DNA of 64,000 nt from Malania oleifera (Eukaryota; Streptophyta; Magnoliopsida; Santalales; Ximeniaceae): assembly GCF_029873635.1 (NCBI RefSeq), contig NC_080423.1, positions 100,316,991 through 100,380,990 of the forward strand, given 5' to 3'. Numbering within the stretch: position 1 is the first letter of the stretch; each line of letters opens with the position of its first letter. The position numbers and the translations under genes are program-made. The notes beneath the pieces were generated by a model. The model made no database searches, had not been told where the DNA came from, and was given only the letters and a program-made list of their open reading frames with translations. Below are positions 35,901-47,900 of the stretch, one piece after another.

Positions 35901-38900
35901 CATTTTCTTGGTTTTTATGATAGTGTTCAACAATAACCATATACCATCAATTGGTACGTTCTCTAGCCCTATAGATTTATTGCTTTTCATTTTTTAAAGC
36001 TAAGTATAGTGACTCTGATTTTGCGAATAAATCTTATTTTTTTTTGTCTTTTCCTCATTTGTCACTTCTAGGTTTAAGCTTGCAATTTAGTTTTCATTAC
36101 AAAACTTATTAAAGTATCTTCACCACGTCCTGTTTATGTCTTCTTCTTTTACCAAGACACTATTATTTCCATCTGTTATACATTTTACATTATCTAACTC
36201 TTTGCACTTTCTTTCTCAAGCTCTAGCTAGTTTATAAATGTCTCTTTCCCCTTCTTTTGTATCTAGTCTAGCATATAAATTATCATAAGCATTATGTTTA
36301 GCTTCACTAATTGCCTTTATTTATTTTTGCCTATTTTCTCGCCTCTTTATCAAAGTTTTCTATGGTTCTCCAATTTTGCCATGTTGTATACCAAATTCTT
36401 TTTGTCTTTACTGCTTTTTGGACATCTTGCTCCCACCACTAGCTTTCTTTGTTGTCCAAGACTCTTCCTTTGGATTCATCTAAAACCTATTTTGCTAGCT
36501 TTTTAATACAGTTAGCCATTCTGTGCCACACAGTTGTCGCATTTACTTTATCCTTTTTTGTCAAATCACCCTCATTGATAATTTTATTTTCAAATTTTGC
36601 TTTATGTTCTCCTTTTAGACTTCACCATCTAATTCTATTGCATTCATTTATGTTGCTCTTTTTCTTCAATTTTTTTGTACAAATATCTAATACTAAAACT
36701 CTATGTTGTGAAGTCAAGCATTTCCGAGGATAACTTTACAATCCTCAAAAGATAAATGATCTCCTCTCCTTGTTAAGAAAAAAATTATTTGCGCTTTTAT
36801 TTTGTCCACATGTGAAGGTAAGTGTTCTTTTTTTTTTCTTAAAGCAAGTGTTCATTATAACAAGATCATATTATTAGAAAAGTCTAAACTCATATCACTA
36901 GGCTCATTTTTATCTCCACTTCCATGGCCTCAATGAATCTCTCATAACCTTTATTATTCTTTCCAATGTGTCCATTCAAATAAGCTTCTATGAATGTTTT
37001 TTTAGACCTTGGTCTCCTTTTTATGTTATCCATCTCTTAGCAAAATTGTGTTTTAAGGTTTTTTGTTAAGCTTAGTTGGGGAGCATATGCCTGTAAAATA
37101 ACAACACCAAGATCTGCTTTGAAGAAACGATTGAAGAGATAACACAAAGTTTTATTACAACAATCTGTCCAACCATGCACTCACTAAATGAGTTTCAATG
37201 GCGGAAGGACAACAAATAGAAAAAACAAAAGAGGACACAATCTTGTAGTCGAGATGTGTGTGTTGCTCTGGTAGGGGGGGGTCTTATTTATGGCCTCTGG
37301 TCTGTGGAAGAAGCACATGGGTGGCTCACCTATCATGGTAGGTGGTGGTAGCTCACCTACCATGACAGGCTTTGACATTAGTGGCCGTCTTTGACATTAG
37401 TGATCATCTTTGACATACCATACCCACCGTTTACACTGGATAGGCCATACCGTCTCGCCCCCCCCCCATACCCCCCACCGGGGGCGCTACCCCTAAACCC
37501 CCGTGTCTCAGAGGGGAACGTCTTCTGTCTTCATAGTACCATTGCGGTCTACCGCTTTGACCTCATCTGAGCCATACGTCAGGTAAGTGTGCCAATTAAC
37601 TTGTGGGAGGTGGGCATTGCACACATATATACCAACAATGCCTTAATGATCTCTTTTATCCCTTGGCCCAAAGCTATCTTGATTTTTTCATCCTATCTCC
37701 TATTTTTTTTTTAACATCTACCACATTGTCTTTTAAGTCTTTGTCTACAAGAATTTCCACATCATTTTTATGTTTTTCTTTTCTAGTTTACCAAAGTTTA
37801 AATTCTGATTGCCCAATTTCTATAGCTTTCTCCCCTAACCACGTTGTCTCTTGGAGGCAGATTACGTTGATTTTTCTTTTGATCATTGTATCAACTAACT
37901 CCATGCTTTTCCTAAAAGTGTCCCTATATTCCAAGTTGCTAATCTAACCCTATTTTCCTGTACAATTGTACTACCTTCTTAACCCTCTCTTGTCCAGAAT
38001 GTCTTGGCCTAGCCCACCCTTGTCCATTTTTCGCTACACTCGGGCGGTAGAATGCATTGCTCGTAGGAAACGCTCTAGTGAACATTTGGCAAGGATTTGT
38101 ATCGTAAATGACCTAACAAGTTTTATTTTGGCCGTCAGCGACCTAACATGACCCTCTTTTATTTAGGCTTGAAACCACTTAATGAAGGCAAATTAAAACA
38201 AATTTGAGTCCATTATCTAGTATTAGATGGATTGAATTTAGCTGCAAACCCTATTCAGCTTGTTGAAAAAGCCCTTTCTCAAATAATAAGGTAGCTGCTA
38301 CCGATACAAGAGGCTGAGAAGCCGCTTACTAAACTTTGGTTCTATCCCAACCAAACAACCAAAGCCAGCCTAGGTGGGAATAGGGAAAGAAAGAGAAGGG
38401 GAAGAAGCGGAGCAGAGGATTTCATCAAATCCCTTCCTTAGTTATTCATTTCCCATACAAGTTATATAGGACAAGCATCAAGCTTATAGTACGAGGAATC
38501 TAGTAAAATTTAAAAATATAATGTATTGTAGGATCTTACAATCCTACCGATCCTACTAATTTTAAGATGCACGCTATTAAGTTCCTACCCCTGTTGTCCC
38601 ATGTTGAAATGTCAGGCAGGCAGCTATGTCTTTATACACACACACACACACACACATAAGGGAATGGTTCCTTTCCCTTGCCCCTTGTTCCACCCTCCCA
38701 TCCCTAAAAATAACTTCAAAACAGTATTAAGATAGAAAATGGAAAATGATGATTAACCATAAAAATGACAAATAACTTGATTATGTTAATAAAAAAATTC
38801 ATTGAACTGTTTAAATATTTTTGGTAATCAACTAGGTGTTCGGTTTGGAGAATCACATGCTGGAGAATCCAGATTACTAAAATAGTAAGGTGTGAAAATT

Positions 38901-41900
38901 TTGTTGGCATAATGGGGTCTTAAGGATTCCTCTAATGCCAACAATGTGGATCACAAGAATAAACCAAACGTGGGCATCAAGGATTCCCAGTTCACATATT
39001 AAGAATCCTCAAAGATTCCTTGTGCCATACCAGTAGATGGTTAACCTAAGAAAATCTCAACTAAAGTAAAAACTATATAAGCTTTAATTCCAATTACCCA
39101 GGATTGGACGTGAATGTTCAGAATAATTACAATATGCAGTGCGACTAACCAACAGTTTTGCATCCTCAACAGATAGGATGGAAGTATATGTTATTTCAAA
39201 ATAACAAAAATTATTGTGAGCAAGTGATTGTAAATATATGCAATAATTTAGGCATAGCACCAGTTGAAGACAAGATAAGAGAAGGGTGGCTTAGATGGTT
39301 TGGGCATTTAAAACGCAGACCTAGTGAGTTATTGTTTTTGGCATGAAAAGGGGTAGGGGTAGGCCTTAAATAACTTGGAAGGCAGTGAGGATGGTTTTAA
39401 TTACCCTTAATCTAAAAGAGGAAAATGCTCTCTCGACGGGTGAATTGGCGGAGAAGGATTTATGTAGCCAACCCCAGCTAGTGGGACTTAAGGCTTGTTG
39501 TTGTTGTTGTTGTTGAAGTCATTATGAGTATATTTATATTTTTAACGTCACTTTTTTCCCCGCCCTTAAAATCTTGCTCTCTGCTGCTGTGGATGTTGCC
39601 ATGTATGCACTTTAGGGAATAAACAAATATGCTCCTCTTAAAAAAAAATGAAATGAAATATATATATATAAACATCACAAATAAACAAAAAATTATATAT
39701 ATATAGTTTCTTTCTCACTTGTACGATGGTTTTGCATTTTATATATAGTTGGTGTACTGTCTGGAGTCCTATATCTGTGTTTCTAATTACAATGATGCCT
39801 TTAAATGTATGTCGCAGGTATATGATATTGGCAACAACAACAGTGTCAACATTCTTGAAGTATGTTTTCTATGTTAGTGACATGCTCATGGATGGACAAT
39901 GGGAGAGAAAGGCCGTCTATACCTTTTACTTGGAACTGATCCGTGATTTGCTGCACTTATCTATGTACATGTGCTTCTTTCTTGTGATTTTCTTGTAAGT
40001 ACCTCAGTCACCCTTTTCACCTTGCTATCTTCAATGCTGTTTTTTTTAAAAAAGCATAAAACAAAAGCTGTGCTTAAGAGGAAACCAAAAAGCACACACA
40101 CAAACATGTGGAATGTATTTACTTGATGTTATTCTTTAATTCATTTTTATTTTTGTAATATTTGTCTACAAATTCCTATTTGTCTGGTATCCAAAAAATT
40201 AAGGTTTGATGTCATGCACATTAGGAATAATATGTGTATGAGGGCTTGTGGTGTGGTTAGTGAGGAGTAAATTGGAGTATCAGCGTTCCAAGCGTATAAG
40301 ATTTGGGATATACAAACATCTCTCCTATGGAGGAGCAAGATGTCACTCCAATCGTACATTGAGTCCAATACCTTTGAGATCCGGGTAAAAGAGGTAGACA
40401 ATGAGGATTGGTGGAAAGAGGAGAGAAATCAGCTAAGACTAACTAAGGATCAAGTACAATGGATGACAGAACTTGGCGAAAAAGGAAAAATCTCAGATTC
40501 TCAGCAGATTGTTGCTGAGAAGAACTTCTTTAAGGAAATCAACCGTGGAAGGGAGCTTTCGTGGAAGTCTTGTGTAGGAAAGAGGGGAGATCTCTTAAAG
40601 AGTAAGGGTTCCTGAACCACAGTGGCATGAGAAGAACTTCTTTAAGGAAATCAACCCAGTCCCTGCAGGTACTCACAAACCAGAAGGGAGTTTTCTTGGA
40701 GCTCTTGCGCAGGAAAGAGGGGAGACCTCTTAAATAAGGGTTCCTGAATCCACAGTGGCATGACAATGGAATCTTTTTGCAAAAATTGTTGAAGCAGAAG
40801 TAGAAAAGCTCTCGACAAGGGATAGGGATGAGATCCTTCCTAGATGTTGCTGTGGGAGTCAGTGGGAGGCCCTGACCCCTTCATGTTTGATGAAAGAAGG
40901 ATGTGGAGAAGTGATGCAGCGTGAAAACAAAATCTATTTTAATTTCCTTCTTTTTGTATTTTCCTTTGTTTTATTCAGGGTATTTATTTGGGTCATATCT
41001 TTAAGATTCTAGGATATTATTATTTAGGAAGCTAGTATTTTATTTTATTAGGTTTCTTAAATTGCTTTTCTTGTTATAAACCAATAAATAGGCCCTTATG
41101 TATTAGTTATGTGAAATGATAATTGAGAATTAAAGTTGTTGACATTGGTCCTGCATCAAGTGGTATCGTAGCAGACTCAAATCCGACATGTTTGTCAGTG
41201 TTATTTGACAGGGTTTGCAAATTTAACTCAAACCCACATGGCTGTTTGGGTTTAACAGGATTTTCTTTGAGCTTTAACTCAAACTTGTGGGGTTCGCAAT
41301 TTTTACTTAAATTGCCTTGCATCTGCCGCTGTCTCCACCGCCGCTGCCGCCACCACCACCACCACCACCATCACCACCACCACCACCACCACCACCACCA
41401 TTCAATCTCGGTCCACCTTTCCTCCACCACTTTAAACCAGCTGCTCGATTCTTTTTATAATAAAAGAGGCATAGTCGTTGCAAAATTGAGGTCTAACATC
41501 CAGCAAACTCTAGAGGGGTAACAACATCACTCATCACAAAAAAATGATGAAGGCAAGTCTCCATCATGCAAGTTTCTGTCATTGTCTTTGACAGCTTAAC
41601 CAGAGTTGACTTTGCCAACATCAAACCCATGCCAGTCATGGACCTTTGTCTTTGTTGGAGATGGGCCTCACTCATTGGAGTGGAGCTTTGCTGGGCAGTC
41701 AAGCATCTACCTTGATGTTTTCATCACCATCACACCATCCCATAGCTGCTGAAGGTGGATCGAAGGTCCTCGCATTTTGTCCACTGACGACTTGATCTAT
41801 ATTCTTGCCATTGCGGGCCCTCAACTTGAGCTTCCACTGTCATGGGTGTCCTGCGGTTGTTGAAGAAGCAGCACTTGTGTTTCTGCTACAGGAGTGTAGA

Positions 41901-44900
41901 CGGAGCTGCAATCCCCCCCTGATCAACCATTGAAGAAGCTGGTCCTAATTCAGTTCAGATATGTATCAAGTATCTAACCAGTTTAGCCATAACCGGTCCA
42001 GCCAGACCAGATTGAACTGGCAAGGGAAAAAAATGGTAGTTATGCATTGGACAAGATTGATGTTATGATGTACAAGAATGATTCAGTGCTGCACATCCTT
42101 ATCTCGTTCTTTTGAATATAATCATTGTGAATAAGAAGACCTGACTTCCTTTCAGCCCATTCAGGAAGACGTAGTCCAAAAAGAAGATGTAGTTGTGGAT
42201 GCTCCTGTTGAGATTGAAGAAACGCTGCAGGAAATGGGTTGATGCCTCAAAATTGGAGCTTGATCTCCAATCATTTGATTTCATCACGCATAAATTTGTT
42301 AGTTGGCTGTTCACGACTTTGCTCAAAACAACTTTATCCTGTTTTGAAGCTGGCATTACCCTCCAACATGGTCACAATTTGGTTCTTCATCCTTCATATT
42401 TAAAATTCAAGGTTGGATTCTTTCTATTTGGCGGGAGAGATGATACAGCGTGCAAACAAGGTCTAATTAATTTTTTTTTTTTTGGTATTTTCGTTTGTTT
42501 TATTGAGGATATTTTTATTAGGTTCATATCTTATTGTTTCTTGGGTTTTATTATTGAGGAAGCAAGATTCTAGGGTTTTGTTTTTAGGAAACTAATATTT
42601 TATTTATTTAGTTTTCTTAAATTAGTTAAATATTCCCTGAGCGTAGTAAGTTTATAATAGGCCCTTATGTATTAGTTTTGGGAGATGGGAATTGAGAGTT
42701 AAAGTTGTTGGATGTTGGTCCTACATCAAGAAGGTTCTTCATTAGGTGGAGGTTTGCAGTGTTCGACATTCTTCTTGTGACAGGTGGCATCTGGTGCCGT
42801 ACAGGGAGGGATCAGATCTAAGGAGATTGGGATTCGCCTCCTGGTTTTCTGATACATCTATTGGAAGAAAATGTCTTTAGTGGTTGGAGATTTATGTGAG
42901 GATTTAGTTTATATAGACAAAGGTAGTGGACATCAGATGGAATTCAGGCAGAGTGAAGATCGAGTTTTATGGTGTATCTGTCATCGTAGAGGTGGAGATA
43001 AGATAGAGAAATTGTCACTATTCAATCCCTTTTTAGCCTGAATCTGCACCTGAGTTTTCTGCTGTTTGGAAGCTACAGATAGCGGGAGCTTGTAGGTAAT
43101 ATCAGAATGGAAAGTATAAGTTGAATCACAGGCCTTCTTTTTCAAATATATTGGGGCTTCTCCATAATTTTGAAAGGATTTCAGGCTTAAGATAAATATG
43201 GGGAAGAGTGCTATCGTGGCTATGCAGAGCATGTTAAAGAGTTTTTTTTGGAGGTAGGGTGCTTCGAGTTGGAGTGGCCAATGTCCGCCGGGGGGGGAGG
43301 GGTTGGTGGTAACTCTAGATCAGTTAGCTTTAGTGACCTGGTGGTTGAGAGAGTGTCCAAGCATCTAGGTGGGTGGAAGGGAGTTCTTTTCTCCTTGGGA
43401 GGCAGGATTACTCTAATCCAGGCTTGTCTTTCTAGTATCCCGTTGTGTTTTCTTTCTATTTTTAAAAATGCGTGGGTGTTGCTGGTAAGATTGAGAGAAT
43501 TATGAGAGCTTTTCTTTGATCAAGGGTAGGGGGTTTTAGGGGTCATTTGGTGAGTTGGGAGGTAGTTTGTAGGTCTAAACAGGACGGAGGTTTGGGTCTT
43601 AGAAATTTGGTGTCTAAAAACACAGCTCTCTTGGCTAAATGGCTTTGTCGGTTCCGTTTAGAGGATTCTTCTTTGTGGCATAAAGTTATTAAGAGCAAAT
43701 TTGGACTTGATGGGGTGGGTTACTAATCTAGTTTTAGATGTTCTTCGGGAAGTTTGTGGAAAGCTATTTCTCAGATTTATCCTCTCTTTATTTCCCATGT
43801 TAAGTTTGTGTTGGGTAAGGGGTGTAATATTTATTTTTGGAAACACTTTTGGTTAGGGAATATTGTCATGTCCGCCTCTTTTCCTTGCCTATTTCAATTG
43901 AGCTTAGGACAAAATGAGCCCATTTCCTCTTTCCTTGTTGATTCGGATGGTCCTTTATCTTCCTGGAATTTTCATTTTGGGAACGATGGGGAAACAAATG
44001 AGTTATCGTCGTTGTTGGTCTTGTTGAATAATTGTTGGGTATCCTTGGAAGCTGATAGTCGATCTTGGCTGTTGGATCCCTCAGGGGTCTATTCTTGCAA
44101 ATCTTTTTATGAATTCTTGGTTAGCACTGACTTTTCCTTTCCATTGTATGAAACAATTTGGAAGGCCAAAATCCACCCCGCCCTTTTAAAATAAAAGCTT
44201 TATTTGGTTGGTTGTGCTTAATAGGATAAGTACTAAATTTGCTGCAGATTAGGAGCGTGGTCTTAAATTTCCACGAAATTGTCGAAATTTCTGATTTCCG
44301 CCACCCTCGAAATCGAAATGGCTGTCTATTTCCGTCTTGCATAATTTCCGTCGAAATCTCAACAAATCATCCGAAATTTATTGAAATCTCGAAATTTTAT
44401 CAAAACTTGTCGAAATTTTAACTATACGATGAAATTTTGTTAGAATTCAAATGAGAAATTTTGGAATGAAGTGAAATTTCTATGTTAATTTATTTTATTC
44501 ATTTTATCAAAACAAAAGATTATTACAAGTGTTTTTGAAATTATATGAAAAAATAAACTTACAGTAACATTTTATTTAATCATTCATGTCTAAATTATCA
44601 CTATTTGTATAATAAATAACATTTAAATGATTTATGAATTTCATTTGTATTAACTGAATATGTTTAATGTACTTACCTTACAAATATGTTTGATACACAT
44701 ACAATTTCACAACTTTTCCACCTTATACAAAACATAGATGTATTTAATTTGTAATATATTAGTCCTAAAATTTATATTATTATGTTTATTAACCATTTCT
44801 AAAGTTTTGCAAAGAATTCCATGCTTTACTACTAATTTCCATTATTTTTTCAAATCAAAATCGAAACTGACATCGAAATCGAAATTTCCGTACTTTTGGA

Positions 44901-47900
44901 GCTTCGAAATTTGAGTCGAAATCGAAATTTAAGACCTTGATTAGGAGGCCTTTAAAGCCTCTCTCTCCAGATATATGCATGCTCTGTTTTAACTGCTCAG
45001 AATCTGCTCTGCATCTTTTCTTGCATTGTAATTTTGCATGGAAGGTTTGGACCAAGTTATTCAGTTATTTTGGAAAAAGTTGGATTTGTCTAGGGACAGT
45101 GGAGAAGTTTTTGGCAATATCTTTTGTTGGGTTTGGTAGGAAGGAGGAAGGAAAAGTGCTATGGATTAGTGCAGGGTTTTTGCAGAAGGAACGAAACTCG
45201 CGTATATTTTCAGGGAAGAAATTTGCATTTTTGTTGATGTGGGAGAAGATTCATTTTTCAAGGGTATGGTTTTCTGATATTCAGCAGGATTGGCATGCTC
45301 TGTTGATTTCTTAGGTTGTGCTGATTTCCTTGGGCTGTTTTTTACACTTTACTATTTTCTTCTTTTGTTTCCCCTGGGGCTTTCCAGACTTTGTCAAGGA
45401 TTCTTCTCCTGATTGTATATTCTTATTCTATCAAATGAAATTATTTTGCTATAAAAAAAAAAAAAATGTTGGGGCTGAGGTTTCAAGATGCCAACAAGAT
45501 AGTTGACACATATAGGATCGAGATCAAATACAAAGACAACTGGAGTTCACTCAGATAAATTGGAAGCTAATTTGAATCAGGCCAGATACCGATGATATTA
45601 GAGGATGGATTTGTGGGCCTAAGAAAGGAAAACACGTTGACTATGTTAATGTAGATTGGGTTGATACTCCAGCCTACAGCCTCATGGTTTCAATGAAAAT
45701 AGAGTAACTGGAGGAGGGCTTACAGATTAAGAAGCCTTACCCCTTTCTGATGGGGAAATGAAGCGCAGGAGTGCAACCAAAAGGGAAGACTGTATTTTGT
45801 TGCACATTTAAAGGCTGCGGGGGATGAAGCATCAAATTGAGCTTGGGTTGAAATTAGGTCTTGAAGACTGACCAGGGCAACTCATGCTGATGGACGATGA
45901 TCTGAAGGGTTTGGCCGATTGGGTAAAAGAACAATGATCAAGGGAAATGCAGACACTGTCCTAGAATGCAATCTTCTGGAGGTTTTAGCTTTGGAATCTT
46001 GGGAGGAATTTGATATTGAGCAGAATGGCATACTGAGGAGAGTTATGAGAAAATGGCTCAAATCTGCGAAGTGGTGGTGAGACGAGGCTTTCAGATTGTT
46101 TGCAAGTATCAGGAAAAGGAGGAAAAAGGAAGTTAGAAAGGTGGTAAGGAGACCAAAGGGAGAGGAGAGAAAAAGGAGAGCATTGAGAAGAGTGCAGTCT
46201 TCCATTGATTATGATAGGAACAGTATCAGATTTTTCAGATATGTTGGAAGATGAAATTCTACATTATTCATTGAAAAATGAGGTGGCTTGAACAATGTGA
46301 AGAAAAGAGCAGCTTTGTAAACCTTCATAAAGTACTGGAAGCCAGATTTGGTGTGTTTGCAGGAAACAAAGATGGGAGATTATGATGGAGGGAAGGTCAG
46401 AGCTTTATGGGGCATCAAACAGTTGGACTGGTGTGGAATGTAGGCTGTTGGGACGGCTGGGGATAATATAGTTATGGGTGTTATGGTCTGATACACCTTG
46501 TTGGCTCATAACCTAATTGTATAAGCTTTTAGGTAAAGTGATTGTCTAACGCGGTATAAGAGCTGGTTACCAGGAGGTCCTGGGCTCTAGTCTTGTTGCC
46601 TGCATTAGTTGTGTGGTGTTTAAAAAAATTATTGTATTCCTTGTAATAGGTGTTTATCTCCCCATGTGCTATCAGGCTGCACATGCAGGGGAGTGTTAAA
46701 GCCTGATATACTTTGTTGGCTACAACCTTAATAGCTTTAAGCTTTTAGGTAAAGTGGTTGTCTAATAATTGGGAATAAATATGCGTGTGAAATAATTGGG
46801 GATATTGACGGTGACTATGATGTTCCCTGTTAATTCCTTTCAAAACAGAGGAACAAATAACAGATTTTCACTGGAAAGGAGGAGGGAGTTGAAGAGAATA
46901 AAAGCTGTGACAGGAATTGATGGAGGTTATTAACAGATGGGATGATTCCCAGTTTGTTGCAGGGTATTTCAATATGTTTCTGCATCCTGGGGGAGAGTAG
47001 TAGAGAGGCATCAAGGGCAGCTTGTGAAGATTTTGCAGATTTTGTTAAGATCTTCGACTGAGAGTGAGGGATTATGTCTGGTCAAATTTCAGGTAAAATC
47101 CTTCGTCCATAAGTCCTAATTTCCTTCTCTTGGGATTTATAATTTCTAGGAGCATCACAGAAGTCATCTAGATCCATGTTGTACTATAATCCTATTCTTG
47201 GCAAGGAAAGGCACCTTTTAGGTTTGAAAATGTGAGGCTAAAGGCATAGTATTTTGGGAGGGCAGCTTGTATGGGTGCTGAAATGAAGAAGGTTTTTGAA
47301 GAAAAGAGAGAATTTTGGTGAGTCAGTGCCAAAGTTACTAATAAATTCTAAAGGAGAGTTGAATTTTGTGGAAGGCCCTAGTGATAAAAAGGAGGCTGGA
47401 TGTAGTAACGAGGTTAGTTAAGGAAAGATGGGAAAGAAATGAAGGAATTTTCAAATTCAGAGAGTGATGATATTAGTGAGTTTGATTGTGGTGGTGAGTT
47501 TTCATTGGATGAGAATCAAGAACAATATGGGCACATTTCTGATTCTTGCGATGAAATAGGGGATTTATTGTATGTCCATCCACCCCCATTGGAAGGCTTG
47601 GGGGGGGGGGGGAGGGGAGTTTTTATTTTTAATAATGATGGGTTGGTGAACAAGTTATGCAGTAGGGATGTAATTTTGCCTACCCCCCTGGTGGAGATTC
47701 CTAAGAATGATTTAGAAAGCTAAAAAACTTTTGGACAAATGGATTTAAAGTTGAGTGACATTGGAGGAAATGAAGTGCATATGGATGGTGGTAAAACTCA
47801 AATATGAAGGGACAATAGGAATTAGTGAATTTGAAGTGCTTAGTAAACTATGATGGAAAAAATTTGAAAAGGGGGTTCCTTGGTTAATACTATTTTGTTT

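Larger units (their letters stand above)
32916..39817 (+). other. HRD1 intron 1 (6.9 kb)
   Basis: Holds an RTE LINE (34561-38172) with a nested solo LTR, a second RTE fragment (39245-39516), an (AT)n run (about 33349-33368) and a (CA)n run (about 38635-38656). About 32916-34440 and 38190-39240 show no recognised element. Confidence 0.6.

Noticed and set aside
41123-41521. 132-codon frame with a long histidine run
   Set aside because: It is the translation of a (CAC)n microsatellite inside a non-coding LTR element; no conserved sequence on either side.
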